In this document: positions 1 through 7,197 of the stretch, piece after piece
Layout of the letters: every line of letters starts with the position of its first letter
Position numbering within the stretch: the first letter of the stretch is position 1
IMG/VR virus record: IMGVR_UViG_3300025108_006280
Location: 1-31,392 of that record
DNA: 31,392 nucleotides
Reading direction: 5' to 3' (one strand)
Source: a virus
The notes under the pieces: generated by a model
The model's database searches: none
What the model saw: only the letters and a program-made list of their open reading frames with translations
What the model was told of the DNA's origin: nothing
Program-made: the position numbers and the translations under genes

Positions 1-196
1 CGCAAGGGGGGGGTGTCTGGGCTTCGCACACACCTAACAGCGCCCCTGCGCCCGTCTGGGAGGCGTTAGGCGTCCAGCTATCGCAAAATCCCGAAAAGGC
101 GCCCAGCGGCGGCTGAGGCCCTGCGGCGATGGATCTGGCGAGAGGATGGAGCCGCTATCCAGCCCCACCATACACCGCATATATACGATAGAGCCG
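1..196. other. Left edge, no confident gene
   Basis: This stretch follows the last leftward gene. A 12-bp direct repeat, GAGCCGCTATCC, occurs at 149-160 and 191-202, 42 bp apart (about four helical turns), with an AT-rich core between the copies (TATCGTATATATG on the minus strand). The right copy overlaps the stop codon of the upstream gene. A minus-strand frame is open across 34-180 but has no ribosome binding site and unconvincing composition, so I do not call it. The repeat could be a regulatory site for genes beyond the window. Confidence 0.3.
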
Positions 197-424
197 CTAT
201 CCGGCGCCGCCATCGTCGGGCCCATCCTCCACGAAGCCGAAGGCGCGGGCCGTGTACGTCACGCTGCTCTTGGCTGCGTGCTCGCTGTCGTCCCAGCCCG
301 AGGCGTACAGCCGCCTGGGGAGCCTGTGCAGCTTCCAATGCCATCGCCCAGCCTTCTCGGTCACCGTGCCGTAGGCACCGCCGGGGTAATCCTTCTTACG
401 CTCGTGCCAGCCGTTATTCGCCAT
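197..424 (-). CDS. Hypothetical 75-residue phage protein
   Basis: This small protein of unknown function is rich in Trp, Lys and Arg in its first half and ends in an acidic Gly/Asp tail (GPDDGGAG). It has no Cys pairs, membrane segment or signal peptide. It is the last visible gene of the short leftward unit headed by the XRE regulator. Its ATG lies two bases after the stop of the preceding 55-residue ORF, which suggests translational coupling. The gene call rests on spacing and plausible composition. Confidence 0.6.
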   Translation of the reverse strand: MANNGWHERKKDYPGGAYGTVTEKAGRWHWKLHRLPRRLYASGWDDSEHAAKSSVTYTARAFGFVEDGPDDGGAG

Positions 425-426
425 TC

Positions 427-594
427 TTAATCCTTATCCCGTGGTGTTGATGCGTCAAGCGCTGCCCGCCTGAGCCGTTCAGCCTCGCACGTGAGCGCGT
501 CCACTGTATCTAGTAGCTCCTCGACCACCACGCGCCAGCGTAGGGTCAGCGTGCATTGCTCGTCCTCAAGCGCTGCCTTGATTGCGTCGTTCAT
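427..594 (-). CDS. Hypothetical 55-residue helical protein
   Basis: The ORF starts at an ATG overlapping the TGA stop of the XRE gene (ATGA), so the two are probably coupled. The product is almost entirely helical (N-terminus MNDAIKAALEDEQ) with heptad-like Leu/Val spacing and alternating Glu and Arg, and could form a short coiled coil. It may be a partner or antagonist of the XRE protein, but only gene order supports that. No family is recognised. Confidence 0.55.
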   Translation of the reverse strand: MNDAIKAALEDEQCTLTLRWRVVVEELLDTVDALTCEAERLRRAALDASTPRDKD

Positions 595-824
595 GCCCGC
601 AACCTCTCCACCCGCTGCCTGTCGTCCTCGGTGAGCCAGTCGGCCGCCGGGATGCCCGCCGCCGCCTCGATGAGTAGCGCCGTCAGTAGGCTGGGCCGGT
701 GCCGCCCGCTAATGATGTTGCTGACGGTCGCGGACGAGATCCCGAGCAGATCCGCCGCCCGCTGGAACTGCATCCCCTGCTCGCAGATCCATCGCCGCAG
801 GGCTTTGCCCGCCGAGCTGGTCAT
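591..824 (-). CDS. XRE/Cro-CI family regulator, 77 residues
   Basis: This is a single helix-turn-helix domain protein and probable DNA-binding repressor. Residues about 18-40 (FQRAADLLGISSATVSNIIS) fit the XRE pattern, with Gln in the first helix, Ala and Gly at the turn, and Ser-Ala-Thr-Val starting the recognition helix. The protein is little more than the domain, as in Cro or antitoxin-type regulators. The ATG has a strong AGGAGG seven bases upstream. The region immediately upstream is packed with TGATCA palindromes, its likely binding sites, so autoregulation is the simplest model. The two small downstream genes are coupled to it. A role in replication control is also possible, because the helicase operon ends inside the same array. 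Confidence 0.8.
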   Translation of the reverse strand: MTSSAGKALRRWICEQGMQFQRAADLLGISSATVSNIISGRHRPSLLTALLIEAAAGIPAADWLTEDDRQRVERLRA

Positions 825-836
825 ATCTCATCCTCC

Positions 837-1071
837 TGATCACTAGACAGCACGCTGGATCCATCCTGATCACTGCCTGATCACCGTCTTAGCATACACA
901 AGAACGCTGCACTGCACGCTGAAACCCCTTAGTGATCACTGAGATCAGACAAAAGACTCAGACAGAGTGCGCCAGCCCCAAGAAGTTTGGCTGTTTTCAG
1001 TGTGCAAGCGTGCAGTCCAGCGTTCAGCCAGTGATCACGCTAGTGATCAGGCAGTGATCAAGCGGTGATCA
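837..1071. repeat. Array of eight TGATCA palindromes (operators or iterons)
   Basis: TGATCA begins at 837, 867, 878, 933, 1032, 1044, 1055 and 1066. Most copies extend to GTGATCAC or AGTGATCA, and 931-940 is the perfect palindrome AGTGATCACT. Successive spacings are 30, 11, 55, 99, 12, 11 and 11 bp, so nearly all lie on the same helical face. The last copy contains the TGA stop of the helicase gene. A pair of 9-bp inverted repeats (CTGCACGCT at 912-920, AGCGTGCAG at 1007-1015) sits between the clusters. A weak extended -10 (TATGCT on the minus strand, 891-896) could drive the XRE gene. The array could be a cooperative operator for that regulator or an iteron-type origin next to the replication genes. 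Confidence 0.75.
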
Positions 1072-2403
1072 CTCGCGCCACGCCCGGCCACGCTGGTACC
1101 AGATCCAACCCTTCCTGAATCCTCGCCGCTGCTGAGTCTCGCGCCATTCGCGCGTAGCCTGCGCGGCTAGCGCTGCTGGCACCCACAGGCGCGGCGGTGC
1201 CGCCTTGAACAGCTTTTTGTATTCGCTGCCGGCCCATGCGAGGCCAGATCCGGGGGGCCATGCCTTGCGCTCCACCACCCGCAGCAGGCGCCGGTACTCG
1301 CTCCGCTTGTGCTCCTCGGCGGTGTCCTGGCCCGCGTACACCTCGCGTAGGCCGACGTTCCAGATCACCGGCTCGCGCTCCTCGACCTCGGCGGCGTCCT
1401 CGGCCTCGCGCGCCTCTCCAGCCTTCCCGATGCCGCGCCCGTCCAGCGTGTAGACGCGATCATCCGTAGGCATACCGTGGACAGCCGCGGCGCCCGACAG
1501 GTCCAGCAGTAACGCAGCATCCTTGCCCGCGTGGGGCCGCAGGACACGCCCTACCATCTGGAGGTATGTGGACTCCGCGCCAGCTCCGCGCGCCAACATG
1601 CAGACCGCCGCCGCTGGCACGTCCACGCCCTCGGTGAAGACGTACACCGACACGAGGCACCGCACGGCGCCTGCCTTGAAGTCTGAGACGGCCTTGCGCC
1701 GTTCGTCGGGCTTGGTGTTCGCGTGGACGCACCGCGCCTCGACCCCGCTAGCCGTCAGGTCCGCAGCCAGACCCACGCCCTCTTGAATCGTGCGCGTGAA
1801 GGCGAACCCCTGGCGCCCGCCCGCGTGCTCCAACCACGCCGCCGCTGGCGCCTGGGCCAAGCCGTCCCTGATCTCCTCTGCCGGCCCCATCACGCGACAC
1901 GGCACGAGGTGGCCCGCCTCAATTAGCTCGCCGTATTGGGCCGCGACAACGATCCGCCCGAACGTGTCACCTAGCGGCGAGCCGTCGCCCCGCTGTGGCG
2001 TCGCCGTCATGCCGAAGCGCCACGCATCAGGCCAGCGGGTCAGGACGCTGTGCCAGTGCGGCGCCGTCGGGCTGGCGTGGTGCGCCTCGTCCCATACCAG
2101 TAGCAGCGGCTGTCGTACTTCCGCGCCGAGGGCCAGTGCCTGCACCGTCGCCACGTCGATACGATCTGCCACGTCGGGGCACTGTGTTTGCGCGCGCTCC
2201 CGCGCCTGCTCCACCAGCTCCGTGCGGTGGGCCAGCCACAGCACCGTCGCGGACAGGTGCGCCCGCAGGGTGCGCGCCACCACTTCCAGGCCCATGACCG
2301 TTTTTCCGCTGCCAGTGGGGGCGACGAGGAGCACGGCACGGTCCTCGCGGAAGGCTTCTTTAACTCCCTCCACCGCCCGCGTCTGGTAGGGGCGCAGCTT
2401 CAC
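1069..2403 (-). CDS. SF2 DEAD/DEAH-box DNA helicase
   Basis: This 444-residue ATP-dependent helicase or translocase probably acts in replication or recombination. Visible motifs: an N-terminal RPYQ Q-motif-like segment (4-7), Walker A PTGSGKT (29-35), Walker B DEAH (105-108), motif III TATP (133-136), motif V TEGVDVP (257-263) and motif VI QMVGRVLR (282-289). Both RecA-like lobes are complete, giving the compact UvsW/RAD25-like layout common in phages. I place the start at GTG 2403, which overlaps the TGA of the zinc-ribbon gene (GTGA). The frame is open further upstream, but that extension only mirrors the neighbouring gene. The stop codon lies inside the TGATCA array. Confidence 0.92.
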   Translation of the reverse strand: MKLRPYQTRAVEGVKEAFREDRAVLLVAPTGSGKTVMGLEVVARTLRAHLSATVLWLAHRTELVEQARERAQTQCPDVADRIDVATVQALALGAEVRQPLLLVWDEAHHASPTAPHWHSVLTRWPDAWRFGMTATPQRGDGSPLGDTFGRIVVAAQYGELIEAGHLVPCRVMGPAEEIRDGLAQAPAAAWLEHAGGRQGFAFTRTIQEGVGLAADLTASGVEARCVHANTKPDERRKAVSDFKAGAVRCLVSVYVFTEGVDVPAAAVCMLARGAGAESTYLQMVGRVLRPHAGKDAALLLDLSGAAAVHGMPTDDRVYTLDGRGIGKAGEAREAEDAAEVEEREPVIWNVGLREVYAGQDTAEEHKRSEYRRLLRVVERKAWPPGSGLAWAGSEYKKLFKAAPPRLWVPAALAAQATREWRETQQRRGFRKGWIWYQRGRAWRE

Positions 2404-2594
2404 TCGATCGCCGCTGCTGCGGTGCCCTCGGGCCGCGTGCGGCTGATGGCCTCCTCGGTCTGGGGCGCCCATCGGATCCATCTGCCGCAGTCGGTGCACG
2501 TCACACTGATGTGCCGCGTTCCGTTGCCGAACGTGCGCCATTCCAGCCACCCTTCAACCACGTCGCCGCAGGCTGGGCAGTGTTCGTCGTTCAT
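2400..2594 (-). CDS. Small zinc-ribbon protein, 64 residues
   Basis: Two Cys pairs, CPAC (6-9) and CTDC (33-36), flank a beta-rich middle, the pattern of a zinc ribbon. The C-terminal third is low complexity and Ala-rich. The gene is wedged between primase-helicase and helicase with a four-base stop/start overlap on each side, so all three should be made together. A role as a DNA-binding accessory of the replication enzymes is a reasonable guess from position, but nothing shows it directly. Confidence 0.75.
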   Translation of the reverse strand: MNDEHCPACGDVVEGWLEWRTFGNGTRHISVTCTDCGRWIRWAPQTEEAISRTRPEGTAAAAIE

Positions 2595-4684
2595 GCGCGC
2601 GCCCACTTGCGCTTGCGCTTGCCGTCCTCGCTGACGAACACGCGCGCCCATCCCGCACGTCGCAGAATGTCGGCCACGCGGTGCCCGTCGCGGGGTGTCT
2701 GCTTCTCCCTGGGCACCTTGACGGCCAGATCGAGTACGTCCACCGTCGTGATGTGGTGCTTGATATCGATCCATTCAAGGATCGGCCCGGTCCAAGGGTC
2801 CTCGATGCTGTAGGCCACGGACTCAGTCACCCGCCGCTCGTCCTCGTTCTCGGCCAGCCACCACTGCGCGCCCGCCTCGAACATCACAACAGCCTCGGCC
2901 CACACCTGATCGCGCACCTGGGCGGCAAGCTGCGGGTCGCACCGACCGGCCTTGACCGGCCACCATCGCCGGCTGCCGCTGCTGTCTGCCAAGAATCCGT
3001 CGTGGTTCTCTGTGCCCACGAGCACCGCGCGCCGCTTCTGCTTCACGAGGTCGCGCCCATACGGGGGCCGGTAGACGTCTTCCGAGGATGACAGCAGCGC
3101 CTTGACCTTTGCCATCTGTGCACGCCGTACACCGGCCATTTCGGCCAGCTCATAGACCCACACGCCTTGCAGGCCGAGATATCCGTCCTTGGTGTCGAGG
3201 TCGAGATCAGAGTCCCGAAACCACTCATCACCCACGAGCGCGCGTAGGGTGCTTGACTTTCCCGCGCCCTGCTGCCCTACGAGCACGAGGGCCGTGTCCA
3301 ACTTGCACCCTGGATCGAGGGCACGCGCCACGCAGCCGACAGCCCACCTCGTCGCGTAGGCTTCGCACTGCGGCGACGACGCCACACCAAAGAGGTCGAT
3401 CAGCAGCGAGGGCACGCGGATCCGCCCGTCCCACTTGAGGCCGCGCAGGTACTCCGCGAGGCGGTCACGCGGCCTCATACTGGCGGCGAGGGCAAGATAC
3501 TCCCGCACGAGATCGCGGCCCATCTTGACGCCGTACGCGGCGGCGATCCATGCCGACAACGCGGAGGCGTGGCGGTCGCTGACCTCCTCGACGCCCCACA
3601 TATCGCGGCGGTGCATTTGGCAACTCCAGAAGCCGAACCGGGGGTCGCGCATGATCTCGCGATAGTTGTGCGCGTTCTGGGTCGGCCTGCCGTTGCTTGG
3701 GTTGACCGCCAGATGCAGATCGGCCGCTGGCGGGAAACACTGCGACCCCAAGCCGCTGTAGCTGGCGACGTCGCTGAACGTCAGCACGTCAGGGCCCGGC
3801 AAGTTCGCCGGGTTGACGGCCGGAGCCGCATTGCCCACCACCCGCACGGGCAGCGGATCGGGGTAGTGCGGATCGCTCTCAGCCGCGCCAAACGCACCCA
3901 GTACGGTCTTCCGCGCCTCGTGCTCATCCAGGCCGCACGCACGCCCAGCCTCGATCAGCGTCTCCCTCGCTGCCGTTGCGCCTACGCGACCGGCCGCGAC
4001 GAGTCGCCCGATACTGTACGCCGAGGTGTTGAGTTCGTTGTTCCGCCCGCCCGCCCCGGTCCCAGCGACCCTGTTGGCCGCATTGTCCAACGCCGTCAGC
4101 GCGTAGCGGTCAGTCCGTGCCGCCGAGGGCACGCTGACGGGCGCCTCCTTGCGCCGCAGGACGAGGTCAAGCAGCTCCTGCGGCGCATCGACCGGCGCGC
4201 GTGCATCGCTCACGGTGTACTCGCCTTGCGGCGTCTCCGACTCGGCGGCGACGACATACCCACCGTCGCCGCGTACATCGACGCCCGGCAGGATGGCGGC
4301 GCGGTTGCGTACGCCCTCACTCCATCGCCAGTACATATGCAGGCCACCACTTGGCGTCCTGACCGTGTGCGTGGGCGGAAGGTCTAGGTGTTCCACGGAA
4401 GCGATCCCGTCGACGCCGTTCTTGGTGTCGAGGTCAAGCACCCACACGCCCGAACCCTCCCCCGTGGCGACCCCGATCCCCCGGTGGTGCGCGTTGAACA
4501 ACTCCCGCACCACCGGGGGATCGTTGCTCGCTACCCTCTGCCACGCCCTCACGGCGGGGTGTTTGCCCACGCTGGCGCAAGGGTTGCGGCAGTCGCACTG
4601 CCCTCTGTCGTCCCACCCCAGGATCGGGAAGACCCGCCACCCGCGCCGCTCCGCGTACCGCCCCGCTACCACCGACAGAATCAA
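2591..4684 (-). CDS. Prim-pol / VapE-like primase-helicase
   Basis: This 697-residue protein fuses an N-terminal bifunctional primase/polymerase domain to a C-terminal VapE-type P-loop ATPase, so one protein may prime and unwind DNA. Prim-pol features are a Cys cluster plus GKHP (30-43), metal-binding DLD (84-86) and SGGLHMY (112-118). The linker, about 180-370, looks variable. The ATPase shows Walker A GQQGAGKS (470-477), Walker B around VWVYELAE (508-515) and the VapE segment GTENHDGFL...RRWWP (557-576). The start is TTG 4684, overlapping the methyltransferase TGA (TTGA), with a GGAGGTGAG ribosome site just upstream. It is very likely the phage replication protein. Confidence 0.9.
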   Translation of the reverse strand: MILSVVAGRYAERRGWRVFPILGWDDRGQCDCRNPCASVGKHPAVRAWQRVASNDPPVVRELFNAHHRGIGVATGEGSGVWVLDLDTKNGVDGIASVEHLDLPPTHTVRTPSGGLHMYWRWSEGVRNRAAILPGVDVRGDGGYVVAAESETPQGEYTVSDARAPVDAPQELLDLVLRRKEAPVSVPSAARTDRYALTALDNAANRVAGTGAGGRNNELNTSAYSIGRLVAAGRVGATAARETLIEAGRACGLDEHEARKTVLGAFGAAESDPHYPDPLPVRVVGNAAPAVNPANLPGPDVLTFSDVASYSGLGSQCFPPAADLHLAVNPSNGRPTQNAHNYREIMRDPRFGFWSCQMHRRDMWGVEEVSDRHASALSAWIAAAYGVKMGRDLVREYLALAASMRPRDRLAEYLRGLKWDGRIRVPSLLIDLFGVASSPQCEAYATRWAVGCVARALDPGCKLDTALVLVGQQGAGKSSTLRALVGDEWFRDSDLDLDTKDGYLGLQGVWVYELAEMAGVRRAQMAKVKALLSSSEDVYRPPYGRDLVKQKRRAVLVGTENHDGFLADSSGSRRWWPVKAGRCDPQLAAQVRDQVWAEAVVMFEAGAQWWLAENEDERRVTESVAYSIEDPWTGPILEWIDIKHHITTVDVLDLAVKVPREKQTPRDGHRVADILRRAGWARVFVSEDGKRKRKWARA

Positions 4685-6162
4685 GACTCACCTCCACGAT
4701 GCCGCTGCGAGCGGCGGTTCTTCAGCCTACAACCTGCGGAGCGCACGGCTCGCGCACCCCGCGATGGCACGCGCAAGTCGGATTGCAGGACAGCCCGCAC
4801 GACAACCTCGGCCATCTTCGGGGGCACGGCGTTGCCTACCTGCTGATACTGCGACGCCTTGGCGCCTTGCCACGGGTAGCCGTCAGGGAAGCCCTGAAGG
4901 GTGGCGCACTCGCTGACCGTGAGGCGGCGGCGTCCTGTGGCCTCCCACATCAACATCCGCACCTCGGCGTTGGCGCTCCACTGACCCGATCCCTTGCCGC
5001 CGTGCCCAGCGCAAACAGTGGGGGCGGGGCGGTCTGCGAACCGCACGCTGGCGACAAACGGCCCGGCGTTCCCGGCACCGCCGCCACTCTGCGCCGCGAT
5101 AGTCGTGCAGGGCTCGTCGGTGATATCGCGGAGGGTGCGGGTGTGTTCCTGGCCGGGAGCCCGGGGATTGGTACCGCCGCCGAGGACCCGCACGTCGAGG
5201 AGCTCAGGGCGGGAACCGGCCTCGTCGATACGCAGTCCGTTGTCTCGGTGCGAGCCCGCCTGGACCGGCACCGCAAGCACGTCGTTGGTGTTTCCGATGG
5301 CGTTGTTGGCGGTGACAGCGCGTGATGGCTTGTCGAGGTCGAGGCGGTAGGAAGACCCCGCCTGCTCCTCGAACCTGCGGATCCGAGCCTCCTGCTCAGG
5401 GGAAATAAGGGAGACGCTGGGCTCATCAACGCTGTGCGCTTCGGAGTTGGTGCCGCCGCCTGGGCCGCCGCGCCCACGCTCCATCGTCAAGTCGCCCTGC
5501 ACTGTGCCGTCGAGGTTCAGCGCATCCCGCACCGTTGCCCACGGCAGCAAGCCCGGCCCGAACAGGCCCGCCTGAGTCGTCGGTGCGCCGTGCGTCGCTT
5601 CGGGCCACCGGATGCTGTGCGGCCCGGCCACGAGAATCACGCGCTTGCGGAACTGCGGCACGCCGAACGAAGCTGCATCGAGGACCCGCCAGCCGACCCA
5701 GGCGAATCGCCCTTGCAGTTGCTCCAGAATCACGCGGTCGAAGTAGAAGCGCGGGCACGGGCGGGGCATATCGCCCTCCATGTAATCCAGGCCCACACAC
5801 CCGTTCTTGCACGCCCCCCGGTGCTGGATTAGGCCCGCCACATTCTCCCCGAAGAACCATCGCGGCTTGACGTGATCTAGCGCCGCCACGGTCCAGGGCC
5901 AGCCGTTGCGCTCGCCCGCGCTGCCCTCGCGCTTGCCGGCGGTGCTCCAGTCCTGGCAGGGGAAGCTCGACCACATCGCATCGAACGGTCCGGGCGGATA
6001 CAGGCTCAGATCCCGCACGTCGCCGTGGATAACGTCATGCCCCGCCGCGCGAGCCGTCGCCACCGCGTGCTCGTCGCGCTCGATGCCAACCGACTCGCAC
6101 CCCGCAGCGTGGATGCCGAGGTCGGAGCCGCCAGCGCCGCTGAACAGCGTCAGGAAGCGCAC
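4681..6162 (-). CDS. C5 cytosine-specific DNA methyltransferase
   Basis: This 493-residue enzyme should transfer a methyl group from S-adenosylmethionine to cytosine C5. Visible motifs: I (FSGAGGSDLG, 7-16), IV with catalytic Cys69 (SSFPCQDWS), VI (ENV, 106-108), VIII (QFRKR, 170-174), a long variable target-recognition region, and IX-X near the C-terminus (ECATLQGFPDGYPW, then QVGNAVPP). No restriction endonuclease lies nearby, so protection against host restriction is the likely role. The start is GTG 6162, inside the last codons of the GNAT-like gene (13-bp overlap). The first 107 bp of this region are duplicated at 6692-6798. Confidence 0.95.
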   Translation of the reverse strand: MRFLTLFSGAGGSDLGIHAAGCESVGIERDEHAVATARAAGHDVIHGDVRDLSLYPPGPFDAMWSSFPCQDWSTAGKREGSAGERNGWPWTVAALDHVKPRWFFGENVAGLIQHRGACKNGCVGLDYMEGDMPRPCPRFYFDRVILEQLQGRFAWVGWRVLDAASFGVPQFRKRVILVAGPHSIRWPEATHGAPTTQAGLFGPGLLPWATVRDALNLDGTVQGDLTMERGRGGPGGGTNSEAHSVDEPSVSLISPEQEARIRRFEEQAGSSYRLDLDKPSRAVTANNAIGNTNDVLAVPVQAGSHRDNGLRIDEAGSRPELLDVRVLGGGTNPRAPGQEHTRTLRDITDEPCTTIAAQSGGGAGNAGPFVASVRFADRPAPTVCAGHGGKGSGQWSANAEVRMLMWEATGRRRLTVSECATLQGFPDGYPWQGAKASQYQQVGNAVPPKMAEVVVRAVLQSDLRVPSRGARAVRSAGCRLKNRRSQRHRGGES

Positions 6163-6164
6163 GG
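6058..6164. repeat. 107-bp direct repeat, copy A (intact methyltransferase 5' end)
   Basis: This matches 6692-6798 at 99 of 107 positions without gaps, offset 634 bp. It covers the end of the preceding gene, the GTG start and about the first 34 codons of the methyltransferase. The corresponding stop codons (6150 and 6784) and start codons (6162 and 6796) sit at identical positions in both copies. Confidence 0.95.
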
Positions 6165-6674
6165 CTCGCGCCCTGCGAACAACGACCGATTGTCCCCGAT
6201 GGCGTACTCGGGCGGCGGCATGTCCTCCGGCAGCAGTTGGAACGCCATCAGCCCCCCGGCAGTCTCGCCTACGTGCCTAAAGCCGGCGAGGGTCCACGTA
6301 TAGCCCCACGTGTCGACACCTCGCCGCCTGATCGGCCTGACGTGCTCGCGGTCGAGGAAAGTGACCATCCCAAGGCTGGGCGGCTCGCCATAATGGGCAA
6401 GGGTCGCAGCCACAGCTGCAGTGATCAGGCTCGACGCCGTCCACTCGCCGCCCTCGCGGCGGAAGGCGGAACACACCCACGCGCCCGCCCATGCGTGCTT
6501 GACGTACTCCGGGAACGGCCACGACGTGACCCAGTAGGCGTAGGGCAGGGAGCGAAGAACTAAACACCGCCCCGGCGGCACGAAGTTGGGCGCTCCGACG
6601 CTCTGGCGGTTGTAGTGGCGATCTGCCATCGGCCGCACGAGAGGATCACAGCGATGGGAAAGCGACCACATCAC
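6150..6674 (-). CDS. GNAT-like phage protein, possibly Mom-like DNA modification
   Basis: This is a 174-residue protein. The segment near residues 19-23 (RHYNR), the strand GMVTFLDREHVRP and the C-terminal AGFRHVGETAGGLMAFQL resemble an acetyltransferase-type (GNAT) fold, where the AGFR..G element closes the acyl-CoA domain. Phage Mu Mom, which modifies adenine, has a related fold, and the neighbouring DNA methyltransferase makes a modification role attractive. I recognise the general phage family but cannot verify its reaction. The start is GTG 6674, overlapping the TGA of the truncated methyltransferase ORF. The gene sits exactly between the two copies of the 107-bp repeat, as if inserted. 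Confidence 0.7.
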   Translation of the reverse strand: MMWSLSHRCDPLVRPMADRHYNRQSVGAPNFVPPGRCLVLRSLPYAYWVTSWPFPEYVKHAWAGAWVCSAFRREGGEWTASSLITAAVAATLAHYGEPPSLGMVTFLDREHVRPIRRRGVDTWGYTWTLAGFRHVGETAGGLMAFQLLPEDMPPPEYAIGDNRSLFAGREPCAS

Positions 6675-6796
6675 CTGCGCCCCTCCAAGTACGCCACCGC
6701 GTGCTTGTCGTATTCGATGCCAACCGACTCACACCCCGCAGCGTGGATACCGAGGTCGGAGCCGCCAGCGCCGCTGAATAGCGTCAGGAATCGCAC
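6671..6796 (-). pseudogene. Truncated duplicate of the methyltransferase start
   Basis: This 41-residue ORF from GTG 6796 repeats the methyltransferase N-terminus, including motif I (FSGAGGSDLG) and motif II (ESVGIE). After residue 34 it diverges into AYLEGRR and stops. It lacks every catalytic motif, so it cannot methylate. It keeps the 13-bp overlap with the upstream gene and a GTGA overlap with the downstream GNAT-like gene, so translating it may couple the two. Two changes from the intact copy alter residues (Arg to Tyr, Glu to Lys); others are silent, which hints that it once was, or still is, under selection. Confidence 0.85.
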
Positions 6797-6798
6797 GG
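6692..6798. repeat. 107-bp direct repeat, copy B (truncated methyltransferase start)
   Basis: This is the partner of 6058-6164. It is itself bracketed by a 13-bp direct repeat, CCTCCAAGTACGC, at 6682-6694 and 6807-6819. That repeat encodes the shared AYLE segment ending the truncated ORF and lying near the end of the 42-residue ORF, so it marks a likely recombination junction. Confidence 0.95.
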
Positions 6799-6912
6799 AT
6801 ACGGCGCCTCCAAGTACGCGATAGCCTCCGCGGTGCACTTACGCCGCGCGCCGTGCGACACGGACAGCGCCACCCGCAGAATCAGCAGGGCGTCAGTAAT
6901 GGAGTAGGTCAT
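6784..6912 (-). CDS. Hypothetical 42-residue ORF
   Basis: This short ORF begins at an ATG overlapping the TGA of the Cro-like gene (ATGA) and overlaps the next GTG start by 13 bases. It opens with a mostly hydrophobic helix (ITDALLILRVAL) followed by a basic GARRK and the C-terminus YLEAPYPCDS. The hydrophobic run is probably too short and interrupted for a membrane anchor. Function unknown. The main support is coupling within a continuous operon. Confidence 0.55.
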   Translation of the reverse strand: MTYSITDALLILRVALSVSHGARRKCTAEAIAYLEAPYPCDS

Positions 6913-7121
6913 GCCCGCACCCACGAGCGCAGCGGCACCGCGCCCCCGCTCCACTCCTCGATCCGTACGCCGAGGGTGATGTTGGGGCCATTGCGCCCGT
7001 TCAGCCAGTTGTACAAGCACCGCTCCGACACGCCTAGATCACGCGCGGCGGCGACCTTGGTGCGTTCTGGGTGGGCGAGGTATGCGGCGAGCAGGGCCGG
7101 TCCTGTTTGCTTCGTGTTCAT
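6909..7121 (-). CDS. Cro-like helix-turn-helix regulator, 70 residues
   Basis: This small DNA-binding protein is the first gene of the leftward early operon. The helix-turn-helix is VAAARDLGVSERCLYNWLNG, about residues 23-42. It probably binds the palindrome GTGCAAGGTCTTGCAC 30 bp upstream, which overlaps the -35 of its own promoter and of the divergent operon, so it would set the balance between the two. The ATG has no Shine-Dalgarno sequence and lies six bases after the -10, so the message should be leaderless. The C-terminal third (about 45-70) shows no recognisable domain. Confidence 0.8.
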   Translation of the reverse strand: MNTKQTGPALLAAYLAHPERTKVAAARDLGVSERCLYNWLNGRNGPNITLGVRIEEWSGGAVPLRSWVRA

Positions 7122-7127
7122 GCGGCG

Positions 7128-7156
7128 AACCTACCCCGCAGAATTATTTAGTGCAA
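7128..7156 (-). promoter_or_regulatory. Leftward early promoter, leaderless
   Basis: The -35 is TTGCAC (7151-7156) and the -10 is TAGGTT (7128-7133), separated by 17 bases. Six bases separate the -10 from the ATG at 7121, so transcription should begin at or beside the start codon. The -35 is one arm of the shared palindrome. Confidence 0.65.
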
Positions 7157-7166
7157 GGTCTTGCAC
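7151..7166. promoter_or_regulatory. Palindromic operator shared by divergent promoters
   Basis: GTGCAAGGTCTTGCAC is a perfect inverted repeat of 6-bp arms around GGTC. Each arm is the -35 of one divergent promoter, so a dimer bound here would block both. The Cro-like protein encoded next to it is the obvious candidate ligand. Confidence 0.7.
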
Positions 7167-7190
7167 GCGCAGATTTGTTCCTTGTAGAGT
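7161..7190 (+). promoter_or_regulatory. Rightward early promoter, near-leaderless
   Basis: The -35 is TTGCAC (7161-7166) and the -10 is TAGAGT (7185-7190), with an 18-base spacer. The first ATG of the rightward operon follows seven bases later with no Shine-Dalgarno sequence. Confidence 0.65.
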
Positions 7191-7197
7191 CCTACCT

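Noticed and set aside
34-225. Minus-strand ORF at the left edge
   Set aside because: It overlaps the end of the 75-residue gene, lacks a ribosome site, and its internal PDSGS/LDSGS repetition merely reflects the 12-bp DNA repeat.
2404-2550. Longer helicase start (49 extra residues)
   Set aside because: The extra residues mirror the zinc-ribbon gene in another frame. GTG 2403 overlaps that gene's stop in the GTGA style used throughout.
3569-4387. Long plus-strand frame opposite the primase-helicase
   Set aside because: It is the complement of a well-supported coding sequence with intact motifs; its own translation is low complexity and Arg/Pro-rich.
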